The position numbers and the translations under genes are program-made. Below are positions 1 to 12,290 of a DNA stretch of 64,000 nucleotides, piece by piece. How positions within the stretch are numbered: the first letter of the stretch is position 1; the number at the start of each line of letters is the position of its first letter. The notes under the pieces were generated by a model, which was not told where the DNA came from, did not search any database, and saw only the letters and a program-made list of their open reading frames with translations. This stretch comes from Haliotis asinina (taxonomy: Eukaryota; Mollusca; Gastropoda; Lepetellida; Haliotidae): assembly GCF_037392515.1 (NCBI RefSeq), contig NC_090291.1, forward strand, positions 11,836,001 to 11,900,000. Direction: 5' to 3'.

Positions 1-940
1 AAAAGGCGTGCGTTTCCTGGCCAATCGATGGCAAATAGTAGAATGTCTGCTTACAAATAATTCTGAAATCACTCAAAAGTATCAAGTAACTAGTGTATAA
101 TCCCACCATACCGACCTAACCAATGCTTGGAAACAATTTGCCACCATGCATAATGCATGCACGATCTATTCAACACGACCGTCCACGCCCTAGCTCTAAT
201 TGTGTCTTAGACTCCTGGCCGTATTTATTTATCATCAATCAATATTATCATGGAACACAATCACTCCCAGACTGTGATACACCAGACCTTGAGGATTTGT
301 CTCAGAGGAACGACAGTCTGGGAATATTACTGGAATTTACACGCAACATCCAAACTGGACACATGTTGCTTTAAATAATCAACCTTTATGACGCTGTTCT
401 TGTAAAGCTGATAAGTGATCCCGTTAGGTAACGGTGTCATTCCTCAACAATGTTAATCGGATAAGTAATCTGAAAACTGATTTAATATTCGGAGGGTTGA
501 ATTAGAAAATGAGTCGGAAAACTTCTCCGACGTTTCGGATGCTCTGTCTTGTTCTGGTCAAGGGATTTATGGAAATAAGAATCATGAAATGGATGCGAGT
601 TAAAGGGCAAAGGAGTAATTGGAGAATTTATAGATTTTGTCCATTTTGGGAGGTCTTTGTGTAAGATTTGTAGAAAGTCCTTTGGGAGGAGGCAGCGTTG
701 TTGTGTGGTTGATGAATAGAGAACAGAATACGACTGTTGCATGGAAAGGGGTGAGATGCTGTAGATTGTGTGTGGGTTGTATCGTGGCGGGCTATAACAT
801 AGTCAGGTTTGATTCAGACAATCCAGTGATTGATATTAAGAGCAACTAATTCTGCTGTTGTGAGAATTCATTGATCCATCTGTTTCCTTTCTACGACCAG
901 CACAAGTTACTGGAGAATCAAACTCGGAATCACCTCATAA
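1..940. other. Non-coding stretch
   Basis: Short open frames only; nothing recognised. Confidence 0.4.
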
Positions 941-948
941 ATAGATTA

Positions 949-1041
949 ATGGTTGGTAGCCTAGTGGTTAAAGTGTTCGCTCGTCATAATGTGTTAACCC
1001 GAATTCTCGAGAATGTTCTTCAGTGTGTCGGCGTAAAACTT
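949..1041 (+). repeat. SINE-A fragment (tRNA-like head)
   Basis: Head TAGCCTAGTGGTTAAAGTGT with A box, then GTTCGCTCGTCA; tail GGCGTAAAAC at about 1032-1041. Centre lost. Confidence 0.6.
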
Positions 1042-1229
1042 GACTTGCACCTCAAACATTAAAAAGTACTGTGAAATCTAAACCTTTTCTTCAACCAGTT
1101 ATCCAACTGATCGACTTTAACGTAAATCGTTCATAGTTTTCGTCATATCTAACATGTGAAGCTGAATTGATCAGAAAAATGGCTGCACGTCCTGGTTACA
1201 GCAAAGTCGAATTTGGTGAGGTATGAGTA

Positions 1230-1840
1230 TAGTTAGAAAGCTTGAAATTAAGTGAATTCAAGAATTTTAGTACAGACAACCCGTTATCAATGGTTTGTGA
1301 CCAGAGGCGACCAGAGAAATGATTTGAGTGCGTAATCCCAGTAACGAAGCACGGAGGAATGATTTCGACGACTTGAGCATATTGAAAGTCTTATGATGAT
1401 GGCCACAGATATTCAGTGAGTCACAAGGCTCCGTTGGTTCGAATCCCACTTTGCCTCTGATCATTGCCTAAGGTTTGTCAGAACCGATCTTGTGAGTTTC
1501 ACCAAATCGGTAAACGTTTGAGAAGAATTTCGGGGTTTCCTCCCATACTGACCAGACAAACTCATTCACACATAATGTTTGGGCACCGTGTTTGGGGATG
1601 TCACGGCAACGATACACTCCAGAAGACTGAAGCGCTGTAATGGTAAAACATGCTGTTGTAATTAAGCACACTCACTCCGCTTTTACTGTTTAAAACATTT
1701 CTCATTTATATACCATCAAAAACATTGAATTCCATGAACGTTATGACATTCAGATTACAACGAAATGGTCTTTTTCACATTGCCGTCAACTGAGGTAATT
1801 CTCAGTAGAAACGTGCTTTTTCAAGAATGAACTTGAAAGA
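1230..1840 (+). repeat. Left member of a second inverted pair
   Basis: Reverse complement matches parts of 7115-8270: 1800-1840 with 7115-7170, 1600-1700 with 7270-7370, 1480-1560 with 8070-8140, 1230-1290 with 8200-8270. An insertion at about 1315-1465 is absent from the partner. Confidence 0.65.
1315..1465. repeat. tRNA-like insertion in the left member of the second inverted pair
   Basis: Contains a B-box-like GGTTCGAATCC at 1436-1446; absent from the partner arm. Probably a SINE-type insertion of another family; not a foldable tRNA gene as far as I can see. Confidence 0.35.
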
Positions 1841-2027
1841 GAGATGAGAATGGCTGGTGGCAGTTTTAGCCGCCATACTTTCGATTTGGGGGAGTTTGAA
1901 GTAACTTGGAGTGGGGAATGCGTATGCTAGATATAGAAAACAATTCGAATCACGAACTATGTTTTGGGAACAGATTCTTGGTGTTCCCTGTCATGGCATC
2001 AGATATGCTCATTATTAATATACGTGA

Positions 2028-2200
2028 ATGAGTGAAGCTTTACGCCGTTTTTTTTTACTTTTACAAATCCCAGGTACATCACGACTGGAGACACCAGAAA
2101 TCTGCCTCACACATTGTACCTATGTCGGGAGTGGACCCCAGGGCCTTCGGCATGAGGAGCGAACGCTTTAACAAAAGGGCTTTAACACGGCCCCTTGATG
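2028..2200 (-). repeat. SINE-A copy
   Basis: Tail TTTACGCCG, middle GACACCAGAAATCTGCCTCA, tRNA-like head with GAGCGAACGCTTTAAC. Confidence 0.75.
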
Positions 2201-2262
2201 ATGATGAAGAAGATGGTGATGACGATGATGGTAGTGGTGACAGTGATCATGTTGATGCTTTT
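2199..2262. repeat. GAT-rich trinucleotide tract
   Basis: GATGATGATGAAGAAGATGG and similar triplets directly after the SINE-A head. Confidence 0.7.
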
Positions 2263-3104
2263 TCTGCGCATATGACTTGATCCAAGGTCAGTGTAAATGT
2301 GGAAGTCGTGAACGATGATGATACGTACCACACTCCATTCCACGTTATCAAATACAAAACATCGATGCGAATGTGTCCTGGTATATGGAAAGCTTAGTTC
2401 ATTAAACTGAGAATATAGCCTCAAATGATGTTCTCGAAACACTTGTCTGTAGGTCAAATCCACACAGTGTTAAAACTGGGCTCTTTAACAATCCGTACGA
2501 GGCCCTAGACAGAGAACTGCTCTATAGTGCCGCGGATGTTGCTGAAGGCGTCGATGCTGGATGGTGCTGACTGAAATGTCACGAATGCCGTGTAAATATT
2601 CTTTTTCTTGTCACAGACACATTATATATGACTACTCCCATCCCTCCCTTCCCCTACCCATTGTCATCCATATTAAATCTAATATATCCAATAATTCTCC
2701 AATACCTGTGGCATAAAATCTACTGCATAAAATGTACACCCACATGTTTCCAAATAGGTAAAGCACATTTACGCTTTGTTGGCCATCCCCTCCCCCAATT
2801 ACCAGCGAGTTGTCCATATGGGTAGAGTTTGTTTATACGTCTACATCTCCAGGAGACAAAACATCCGTATTCCTGGTTTGACTACACTTGTCCATGTTAG
2901 GGAAATACCACCACGATGATAACTACGATTGCCTGTGGCGTATCCGGGAATACATGTACCCTCGAGGAGGCTCTTTTTGTTTGTTTTATGCTGCATTCAG
3001 CAAAATTCCTGTTACTTGGCGGTACGTTTTTAAGTAATTGAGACTGGCGGTGTAGTTGCTTTGTTCTGTACTCTAACCCGTTTATTATAGATACCCGTAA
3101 TTAA

Positions 3105-3275
3105 GGCTTAGGTTAGAATTGGTTTTCAATGACTCATGTTTGTGGTATGAGCAGACTGACGGGATCGGATGATCAGTTTTGCTTACTTAGTTAACAGAGA
3201 TCATCGTATCCCAATAAGATCGATGCTCCTGCTGTTGATCACTGGATTGTCTGGACCAGATTCGATTATTTAAGT
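3105..3275 (+). repeat. SINE-B copy, worn
   Basis: GACGGGATCGGATGATCAG, then GTTGATCACTGGATTGTCTG; tail missing. Confidence 0.65.
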
Positions 3276-3721
3276 CAAGAAGTGAGAGTTAAGTCCGTCT
3301 TAGCCCCAGATCCAATAGCTGATTGGGACTGTGCCCCGCAGACAGAAGACAAGACAGCTCTTGTACATGTTCGATGTATGGCTGCAATGTCCACGTAACA
3401 AGACTTGGTGTAGAGGTGACTGATTCCACGCCGACATTCTGAAATCCTGTTTGAAAGATGCAATGAAACAATGTTCAAGAGTATGTTATAGAAGCACTCG
3501 TGTCACACATATTTATACCAGTGTGACCTCCTTCATACAACTGACACAGCTGTAGGTATAACAGACACTTGTCTAGTTGTTAATAGTTCACTCTAAGCTG
3601 TCCATTAACCTCAAACCAATTATCAAACCTTTCAAGTGCCAGGAATATGAATCAGGTCATCCGTATGCCCACTTACTGACCGGATATGTTATTGTCAATA
3701 TCTAATTAAAAGTCTTCTCCC

Positions 3722-3855
3722 GGAAGAGTTCGCTCGTCACGCCAAAGGCTCTTTTTCGATTTTCCACATGGGTACAATGTATTAGGCTAATTCTGGTGTC
3801 TCGGGTAGTGATATTGCTAGACTATTGCTTGAAGTGGCGTTAAAACCTCACTGAG
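3722..3855 (+). repeat. SINE-A copy
   Basis: TTCGCTCGTCACGCC to TGGCGTTAAAACCTCACT. Counterpart of 12838-12958 in the other inverted arm. Confidence 0.7.
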
Positions 3856-4182
3856 GCATGTCGAATGAAGGTGCAGAAGTTCAGAGACGGTAAGGTCAAC
3901 TCGAACAGGTGTTAATTTGAAACCTTCCTTGGACACCAGATCTGCTCTCTGCCTGTCTGAATTGATGATGAAGAAGATGAACTGATGCAGAGGAAGGTAA
4001 AGACCATCTGAAGTGTCCATCTGTGAATGATGATAAACAATTATCTACAGACGCCAGTGGCATTTGTGTCGCACTGTTATTGATTGTTGTCTATTAATCT
4101 CGCCTTGTATTGGTGTGCCCATTTCCAGAAAAGTAAGAACTGAGTTCATAAACCCATGTTTTAACAATGTACATCCTACCTA

Positions 4183-4310
4183 GGATAGTCTATTGGTTAA
4201 AGTCACACTGAAGACCAGGGTTCGATTCCCCACATTGGTACAGTGTATACAGCCCATTTCTGGTGTTCCACGCCGTGATGTTGCTGGAAATTTGCGAAAA
4301 GCGGCGTAAA
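4183..4310 (+). repeat. SINE-A copy
   Basis: B box GGGTTCGATTCCCCAC, middle CCCATTTCTGGTGTTCCA, tail AAAGCGGCGTAAAAC. Confidence 0.8.
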
Positions 4311-4994
4311 ACGATAGTACGTTAGCTCATGACAAAGCCGTTCCATCAGGCAGTCTTGAAGACCCACGGTATACGTATGAGGCATGTTGCACTTGGTGGT
4401 TCCATCCCGCCGTATGAAGGTTTCTCAAATATTGAAACCAGACAAAGAATCCAGCTCAAATAGTATTCTCTATTTCAGTATAGCTCGATGGGGGATATTG
4501 TGTTCGTTATCTGTTTAACTGAAAGATAATCTTGCTTCGCGGTTCTTAGCTGAAAATAAAGCCACATTAAGGAGTGGAGGCACTTTCACGCCTTATAAAT
4601 AGCTTTAAACAAATATATGTGTTGAAACCACTTGTTTTGCCTCAAACAAAACAACGAGTCATTTTCGGTATGATAATATCTTAAGCATGAAATCCTTTCC
4701 CACGCGAACACGGAATGTTTCTGAAGATTGATGTCTTGCGAATGCTGGTTTCATAAAACCAGATATACGTTCAGATAGACCACTGCGATGAATAAAACAT
4801 CACTCTCCATACTACTTGGATGAAAAATAAAACAGTGACAATTACCTACTATTGCCATGAATAAATATCATGAAAACGAATCACCTTTCTGTGACACCAT
4901 TTCCAGGACTATGACTGAATTGCTAGTATACTATTGCAGTGAATAAAAGAAACAACCGTAAACACACGCATACTCACTAACATCATCTTGGTTT

Positions 4995-5105
4995 TGTGTG
5001 AGTGAGTGAGTTTAGTTTTACACCGCACTCAACAATATTGCAGCTATGTGGCGGCGATCTGTAAATAATCAAGTCCGCTGTTGATCACTGGATTGTCTGG
5101 TTCGG
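4995..5105 (-). repeat. SINE-B fragment (3' half)
   Basis: GAGTGAGTGAGTTTAGTTTT tail, then GCGGCGATCTGTAAATAATC. Lacking in the partner inverted arm. Confidence 0.75.
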
Positions 5106-5149
5106 GTTCTTATACGTTGTAATTTTGATGGAACAACCTGTGTGCAAGA

Positions 5150-5288
5150 GGGGGCGGTGGGGTAGCACAATGGCAAAAGAGCCAGGTTCAATTACCCACA
5201 TGGGTATAATATGTCAAGTCCATTTCTGGTGTCCCCAGCAGTGATGATTCTTAAATACTGCTTTAAACGGTGTAAAACTCACTCACTC
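5150..5288 (+). repeat. SINE-A copy
   Basis: GGGGCGGTGGGGTAGC head, CCATTTCTGGTGTCCCCAG middle, GGTGTAAAACTCACTCACTC tail. Lacking in the partner inverted arm. Confidence 0.8.
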
Positions 5289-5856
5289 TCAACGAGAGTC
5301 ACATGACACTCTTTGACATCCACGTATGTTTTGCATGGATGTTTATGGACTTTTGGAATCCAGTGCGAGCGAGGAAACGACATGTCTCCAGGTTTTGTAC
5401 GTGTGTTCTAATCTTGATCTTGCGTCTTCTCAACATGAGTCAAGATGATAGCATCGATATATAATTCCCCCCTCAGTTCAAAACCCATACCTAATTGTTC
5501 TATCCCGTCTGTATCGTAGCCACGTGTTTATGAATAACTATCAAACAGAGCTGATTTCACACGTGTTCGCGTAAAGGAACGATATAGAACATAGCCTTGC
5601 AAAGACTAGTCAGTTATTTACGGGGCCATACTTATGGTACAGGTACAAGAGCGACTGGCATAGTACATTACGCTTTTCATTAGTTCAGTAAGCTGGGTGT
5701 CTTGAGGGCAGGGAGGTAACACTGTGATCGATTCCAGAAAATCTTGGGCATCTCACGTTATTCTTAGATAAAGAAACGATACGTCACACTCGCACATTCT
5801 CCAAGTTACTCCATCGCAGTCTCAAGTAAATCATTTGTTCAAAACTGTTCCAATAT

Positions 5857-5866
5857 TCTCGCGAGA
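5857..5866. promoter_or_regulatory. Exact TCTCGCGAGA palindrome (BANP-type element)
   Basis: Ten-base perfect match to the element bound by BANP in vertebrates. No gene is seen beside it; the duplicate in the other arm is at 10465-10474. Confidence 0.35.
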
Positions 5867-6485
5867 TCTCGGTGAAAGATGTCAGTGTGCTGCTACCAGT
5901 TTGTGCTGTCACGTGCAGTCTCCTGTACCAGAAACCGTCAAACATTGTTAGATTAGGATATGATAATACTTGTCATAAAATGATTTTCGCACTTTAGTCA
6001 GTGGGAACATTTCTTCAGAAGTTGATTAATTCGTAAATTGGACCACGATTATGTACGAATTAGGGCTAACCGAACGCAGGATCGCATGGACGTGAGGTCG
6101 AGGCTATGTCTGTGGTAAATACTCATACATATTCAGGGCCGGTAATGAAAACAGTAGTTTTCCGTGAGAAGGCATACATATAATTTGTATCACAACTTGG
6201 AGAAAATTGGTAAGTCTTGAGTGTGCCCGAGCATTCTGCTACCATGTTGGGGTTCACAGGAGTCTGTGCTGGCGATGTATGTCTTTATCGATTGTGAGAG
6301 GTTCCCTTCTTATGACGTAAGTCACCGGGAGGATAAAAAGAATTACGTACAAAAGAGGGGAAATTGAGATGAATATTTGTGCCGTGGCTCAGTGTTAGGG
6401 GTGGAAGAATTGAAGGTGATCACGTGATTCTGTCATTGCTAAAAGGATTAAAAACTGTTGATGCAGTGTTAGAAATAATCACCCT

Positions 6486-6628
6486 AGTGAGTGAGGTTTT
6501 ACGCCGCTTGTAGGAATAGTCCAGCAATATCACCGCGTGGGACACCAGAACTGGGCATTAAACATTGTATCTATGTAGGGAATCGAACCCGGATTTCAGC
6601 TTGGCGAGCAAAGGCTTTAATCACAAGC
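6486..6628 (-). repeat. SINE-A copy
   Basis: GTGAGGTTTTACGCCGCTTG to CAAAGGCTTTAATCACAAG; GGAATCGAACCC is the B box on the other strand. Pairs with 9708-9867. Confidence 0.8.
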
Positions 6629-6654
6629 TGACTAACATGCATCACCTCAAATAC

Positions 6655-6825
6655 ACCTCTGCCGTTTTACAGGAATAATCTATCTATATTTGAGTCTGGA
6701 CTACACAAACCGGTGGTTGATATTAGGAGCATTGTATAACATCGGTCGACGAAAAGCAAAGAAAATCACTTGTTATTTGTCCCCATCAAAGAACAAATCC
6801 ACATCTCATGAGGTGATAATACGTC
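6655..6825 (+). repeat. Direct repeat, copy 1 (inside the inverted-repeat loop)
   Basis: Begins GCCGTTTTACAGGAATAATC; matches 9495-9668 in the same orientation, unlike the neighbouring inverted arms. Confidence 0.7.
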
Positions 6826-6827
6826 CT

Positions 6828-7075
6828 ACGTAGGAAGTAGGAAATATTAAGTCCTACGTAGGTGATATTAAGTCCTACGTAGGAGATACTAAGTCCTACG
6901 TAGGAGGTAGTGAGTCCTATGTAGGAGATAGTAAGTCCTACGTAGATGTTAAGTACTAAGTCCTACGTAGGAGATACTAAGTCCTAGGAGATACTAAGTC
7001 CTACGTAGGAGATACTAAGCCCTGCGTAAGAGATAGTAAGTCCTAAGTAGGAGACAGTAACAATAGTAGTAGGAG
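6828..7075. repeat. CCTACGTAGG minisatellite
   Basis: About 11 units of roughly 20-21 bases, consensus GTCCTACGTAGGAGATACTAA, each with a 10-base palindrome. It lies between the two inverted systems. Units decay toward the right (CCTGCGTAAG, CCTAAGTAGG). Confidence 0.85.
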
Positions 7076-7114
7076 ACAAAACAAATTTCACCGTGGCCCT
7101 AATACGCTACCGTA

Positions 7115-8270
7115 GTTTCAAGACCATAAGTTCATTCTTGAAAAAAGTTAACGTGTTTCTACTGAGAATTCCCTAATTTACAACAACGTGTAAAAGACGT
7201 CATAAGCTGAATGTCATAACGTCCAAGGAATCCAATGTTTTTGATGGCATGCAAATGAGAAGTGTTTTAAAGAGTAAAAGCGCAGTACGTGCACGTAATT
7301 GCAACAGCATTACAGCGCTTTAGTCTTCTGGAGTGTATCATTGCCGTGACATCCCCCGAACGGTGCCAACAAAAGAATGGAATAGTGAGTGAGTGAGTGA
7401 CTACGATTTGGCAATATCCAGCAATTTCACGACGGGGAACACCAGCAAGGGGCTTCAGACATTATGCCCACGTGAGGCATTTAACCCGGGTCTTCAGTGT
7501 GAAGAGCGAATGTTTTAACCACTAGGCAAATCTAAATAGGTAGGGGTATGTGTATTCAGGTGTAGCTCCTCATACCACGTAAAAGTAAACGTTGTTTACT
7601 AAACATTAACATGTCTGGAAAATATGTGCAATATTTCCTGTCGAGACGGTACACGGATTACCCAGTTGAACAAAACGATTAACTTCGTTGTGCAGAGTCG
7701 CGTCCCTTGGTCGTGGCAGCAATCGATGAATCGATGTCTAGGTTTCCTACTGCAATCCCCTCGGTCATGGTTTCGCCAGAATAGTAAGTCTCTGATTTTA
7801 CTTCAGTTCTGACCTTTTCCCGTCTGTCAAACCCTTCAAATAATGTTCAAACCCACATTCACTCTTTTTGAAAAAGGAATATCCGACATGGAATTCCAAA
7901 CCGAAAGTCTTCATCATTATCAACCTATCCACCCCCAATACACTCCCCACTTTAGCTTTTACTTAACTTTAAGGTCCATATTATCATCAACAAACACGCA
8001 TTCATACAGTCAGTGATTTGAGAGTTAACGTCGCTTTGTACAGGATTCCATACATACCATGATGTTTACCTGCTTAACGTGGGAGGAATCGCCGAAATTT
8101 TAAACATTTAGCGTTTCGGTGAAGCACACAAGATCGGTACTGACAAACCTCGGAGAGTATTGTTTATTTGTCATAACCCTTTGCTTCGTAAATCGTTTAT
8201 CTGGTCTCCCAATCATTGATAATGGGTCGTCTGTAATGAGATCCTGTTCTTGAATTCACTTAATTTCAAA
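7115..8270 (-). repeat. Right member of the second inverted pair
   Basis: Partner of 1230-1840; interrupted by about 690 extra bases (7380-8065) that include a SINE at 7384-7530. Confidence 0.65.
7384..7530 (-). repeat. SINE-A copy
   Basis: AGTGAGTGAGTGAGTGACTA tail; head TTTTAACCACTAGGCAAAT. Confidence 0.75.
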
Positions 8271-8279
8271 CTTTTCAAC

Positions 8280-9057
8280 TACTGAGATTTAAGAAATTCG
8301 AATTTCAGTTTTCGATTCTGACCTGCAGGGTACAGGTTCTTGGTATAATTCTACAACTTTACATCAGCCTGTATTTGTTGGTAAACGATGCTTGTCTATT
8401 TGTTGGTATTTGTAAGTTAGTTTGCTTGTACGTATTCAATCCATCAATCTTCAATTTTCGATGTGAAAGAGGTGTTCTATGGCTATCTAAGGCCTATTCG
8501 AAACGAAAGCTTCGTTTTACATACAATTTGAAACGTGCCAGAAATAGCCATCTGATCAAATCACTCGAAAACACTGTTTGAGGCTATTGTAATGTTACGT
8601 CACTTCCTATCCAAAACCATGACAGACAATGGCGCAGTGTATTTGTAACAGAGGGTCGATAAACCGCCCTGGAAATTTGAAAATGGCCCAGTAAAGACTG
8701 AAGATTATCAATATTACTTGAATTACTCATTTTACAACCACAGCTAACGATGACAATATCACAGGGATGATTACATTCGTTTCTCGAGAAAGAACAATCC
8801 GATAATGTCATCAGTTCTCTTGCAGCACACATCTCCTCCCTGACGAAAGCATGGATTACGCTGCAGTAGATTTGTTGGATTCAGATGGTGGAGCGCAGCC
8901 CAAACATCATTACATCCCCGTTGGACGACAGTAAGCTGGTGTGAGAGTCGGCTCAAGGTGGATCTAGTGTCAAGCCGATCTCAGACGCCATTTATCGCCG
9001 AGCACAGTGGGCGCAGCTGTCGTGAAGCTGTGTTCATCCGTTATCACCGTTATCAAC
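8280..9057. other. Non-coding stretch in the inverted-repeat loop
   Basis: No partner in either arm and no family likeness. Confidence 0.4.
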
Positions 9058-9090
9058 GTCATCACCACCATCACCATCACCATCACCTCT
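9058..9090. repeat. CAT/CAC microsatellite
   Basis: CATCACCACCATCACCATCA and further triplets. Confidence 0.8.
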
Positions 9091-9251
9091 GATCACTCTA
9101 TGAGAAACATGAAATGACACCATTGATGTGCAAGGGGGCAATCGTGTAGCCTATGAATACTTCATGTGGAGTTTTATTCGACACATCATAGTTCGACACA
9201 ACAGTGTTTGTACCATTGTGTAAATGGCATGCATTCTCCTGCAAATATATA

Positions 9252-9465
9252 AGGGGTGGTGGGATAGCCTAGTTGTCAAAGCGTTCGCTTTGTCACACTG
9301 AAGACCCCCACTTCGATTCCCTACATGGGTACAATGTGTGAAAATCATTTCGGATGATAATGTTGGAATATGGTTCGATTCCCCTCATGGGCAAAATGTG
9401 CAAAACCTATTTATGGTGTCCCCAGCTGTAATATTGCTGGAATATTACTTAAATCGGCGTAAAAC
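9252..9465 (+). repeat. SINE-A, two overlapping partial copies
   Basis: The head GGTGGGATAGCCTAGTTG is followed by two B-box segments (CTTCGATTCCCTACATGG and GGTTCGATTCCCCTCATGG) and one tail TCGGCGTAAAAC. Confidence 0.7.
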
Positions 9466-9494
9466 AAACTAAACTTACTCACACTCCGACAAAT

Positions 9495-9668
9495 ATATCT
9501 CTTCCGTTTTACAGGAATAATCTATCTATATCTGAGTCCTGATCACACAAACCAATGGTTGATATTAAGAGTATTGTGTAACATCCGTCCTTGAAACACA
9601 AACTCGAAGATATGAAAATCACTTGGTTTGTGTCCCCATCAAAGAGTCTGAACAAATACACATGTCAT
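9495..9668 (+). repeat. Direct repeat, copy 2
   Basis: Begins TCCGTTTTACAGGAATAATC; same orientation as 6655-6825. It directly abuts the right inverted arm. Confidence 0.7.
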
Positions 9669-9707
9669 GAGGTGATGCATGTTAGTCAGCTTTATCTCAC
9701 ATACCGA

Positions 9708-9867
9708 GGGACGGTGGGGTAGCCTTGTGATTAAAGCCTTCGCTCGCCACGCTGAAATCCGGGTTCGATTCCCAACATAGATACAATGTTTAATGCCCAT
9801 TTCTGGTGTCCCACGCGGTGATATTGTTGGACTATTCCTACAAGCGGCGTAAAACCTCACTCACTAG
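9708..9867 (+). repeat. SINE-A copy
   Basis: GGGTAGCCTTGTGATTAAAG head, GGGTTCGATTCCCAACAT B box, AAGCGGCGTAAAACCTCACT tail. Confidence 0.85.
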
Positions 9868-10464
9868 GGTGATTATTTCTAACACTGCATCAACAGTTTT
9901 TAATCTTTTTAGCAAAGACAGAACCACGTGATCACCTTCAATTCTTCGACCCCTAACACTGAGTCACGGCACAAATATTCATCTCAATTTTCCCCTCTTT
10001 TGTACGTAATTCTTTTTATCCTCCCGGTGACTTATGTCATAAGAAGGGAACCTCTCACAATCGATAAAAAACATACATCGCCAGCACAGATTCCTGTTAA
10101 CACAAACCTGGTAGCAGAATGCTCGGGCACGCTCAAGACTTACCAATTTTCTCCAAGTTGTGATACAAATTATATGTATGCCTTCTCACGGAAAACTATT
10201 GTTTTCATTACCGGCCCTGAATATGTATGAGCATTTACCACAGACATAGCCTCGACCTCACGTCCATGCGATCCTGCGTTCGGTTAGCCCTAATTCGTAC
10301 TTAATCGTGGTCCAATTTACGGATTAATCAACTTCTGAAGAAATGTTCCCACTGACTAAAGTGCGAAAAGCATTTTATGACAAGTATTATCATATCGTCA
10401 TCTAACAATGTTTGACGGTTCCTGCCACAGGAGTCTGCACGTGACAGCACAAACGAGACCGAGA

Positions 10465-10474
10465 TCTCGCGAGA
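10465..10474. promoter_or_regulatory. Exact TCTCGCGAGA palindrome, second copy
   Basis: Partner of 5857-5866 in the right inverted arm, kept identical although the surroundings have diverged. Confidence 0.35.
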
Positions 10475-12167
10475 ATATTGGAATAGCCTTGAACAAATGA
10501 TTTATTAGAAAATGTGATCTGGTGACTTGGAGAATGTGCGAGTGTGGCGTATCGTTTCTTTATCTAAGAATAACATGAGAATCCCAAAATTTTCTGGTAT
10601 CGATAACAATGCTATCCCCCTGTCCCCAAGAAACCCAACTTTCCTGAACTTATGAAAAGGGTAATGCTATTTTATCTATTCACTTGTGCCATAATTATGG
10701 CCCGTAAAGAATTGACTAGTCTTTGTTTTGTGTTTGTGACACGCCGTTCGTTTTTCGCAAACGTTTTTTTCTGTGATATCAGCCCTGTTTGATAGTTATT
10801 CATCAACACGGGGCTACGAGACGACGAAGAATCGAGTATGTGTGTGTTTGGGTTGTTTCTCATTAATTACAATAATATATCAAAGTAATCTTATTCCTCT
10901 AAATGGTTTCACAGAAGGTTCATTCATGGCAATAGTAACTAACTGTTATTAGTTTTCAGCACAGTAATATGTTTAGTGATGTTTTATCCATCGCAGTGGT
11001 CTATCTGAGCGTATGTCTGGTTTACGACACAATACCGTGAGGATACCAACATTCGCAAGACAGCAACCTTCAGAAACATTCCGTGTTGGCGAGTAAAAGG
11101 ATTTCATGCTTAAGATATTTCCATACCGAAAATGACTCGTTGTTTTCTTTGAGGCAAAACATATGGTTTCAACACACATACTTGTTTAAAGCTATGTATA
11201 AGGCGTGAAAGTGCATCCACTCCTTAATGTGCGTTTATTTTTAGCTAAGGACGGCGAAGAAAGATTATCTTTCAGTTAAACAGATAACGCACACAATATC
11301 CCGAACGCACGATACAGAAATAGAGAATACCATTTGAGCTGGATTCTTTGTCCGGTTTCAGTGTTTGAGAAACCTTAAAACGGCGGAATGAAACCACCAA
11401 GTACAGAACGGGTTGTCTCATACACACACCGTCGGTCCTCAAGACTGTCTGATGGAATGGGTTTGTCATGAGCTAACGGGCTATTTCAAGAGAAAACTAT
11501 TGATTTCAATTTTTTTACGAGGATCGCTTTCTAAGAACAATGCTAGTTTTGGTAGTGGCTTGTTATTGCTGGGCAAACTTGGAGACTTGTCGGAAATTAA
11601 TAGAATTAGCCCTGACAATGATGGAATTTGATTATGTCAAAGCAGTTGAAGCCATCCATATTTTATAACACGACAACCTTGAAAAGATAAGTCAATATTT
11701 TGAAAGTGTCCATATCCGGACGTGTGCAATGCGCCTGGTAATGGATGTTGCTGAATTGTGGTCGATATGGCTTGAATGTGATGCTATACTTCTGACACAA
11801 TATCCATTTCACTTCGTATGCGGATACAACTGATCATAATATTGACAAAAGCTCAGCGCAGTGCTCAGAACGCCAGTTTTATATACCGTTACCCAGTCAT
11901 TTCGCCATAAGTTTAGTAACTTACACGGAAAAACGAATCAATACAGATTAAGTAATAGAACTATATCAAGTCACGGCATTACAATATACACAACAAAACA
12001 CGAATATAGTACGACAAATTGAAATGTATTTCACAGACAATGATCAATACAGGTTAACGTGAGTAGTGGCCTCATCAAATACTTTGAAATTATTTGTTCG
12101 TGAGAAAGGTAAAATAATTCCATTGAAATTCTTTTGAGAGAGAGGGAACGTTTTCTGACTTTCAACA

Positions 12168-12290
12168 ACTTTATGGCAATATCCCGGCGGAGTACACGAG
12201 AAATGAGCTTCACACAGTGCACCCATGTGGGGAATCGAACCTCGGTCTTCAACGTGACGAGCGGACGCTTTAACCATTTGGCTATCCCAT
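12168..12290 (-). repeat. SINE-A copy, tail lost
   Basis: GGAATCGAACCTCGGTCTTC and CGCTTTAACCATTTGGCTAT head. Confidence 0.75.

Larger units (their letters stand above)
3500..6650 (+). repeat. Left arm of a large imperfect inverted repeat
   Basis: Reverse complement matches 9670-13180 in order. Anchor pairs seen: 3600-3700 with 13000-13090; 3830-4020 with 12640-12850; 4360-4440 with 11380-11460; 4660-4800 with 10980-11150; 5820-6240 with 10100-10500; 6290-6480 with 9870-10060; 6490-6650 with 9670-9860. The arm has its own SINE insertions (4995-5288) missing from the partner. Confidence 0.8.

Noticed and set aside
1377..1465. Possible tRNA gene with GGTTCGAATCC
   Set aside because: A B box is present but I could not form a cloverleaf; absent from the partner arm, so more likely a SINE-type insertion.
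2182..2463. 93-codon minus-strand frame
   Set aside because: Half of it is the GAT-repeat read backwards (runs of Ile and Thr).
6828..7075. CRISPR-like array
   Set aside because: Repeats are contiguous with no unique spacers and the genome is eukaryotic; it is a minisatellite.
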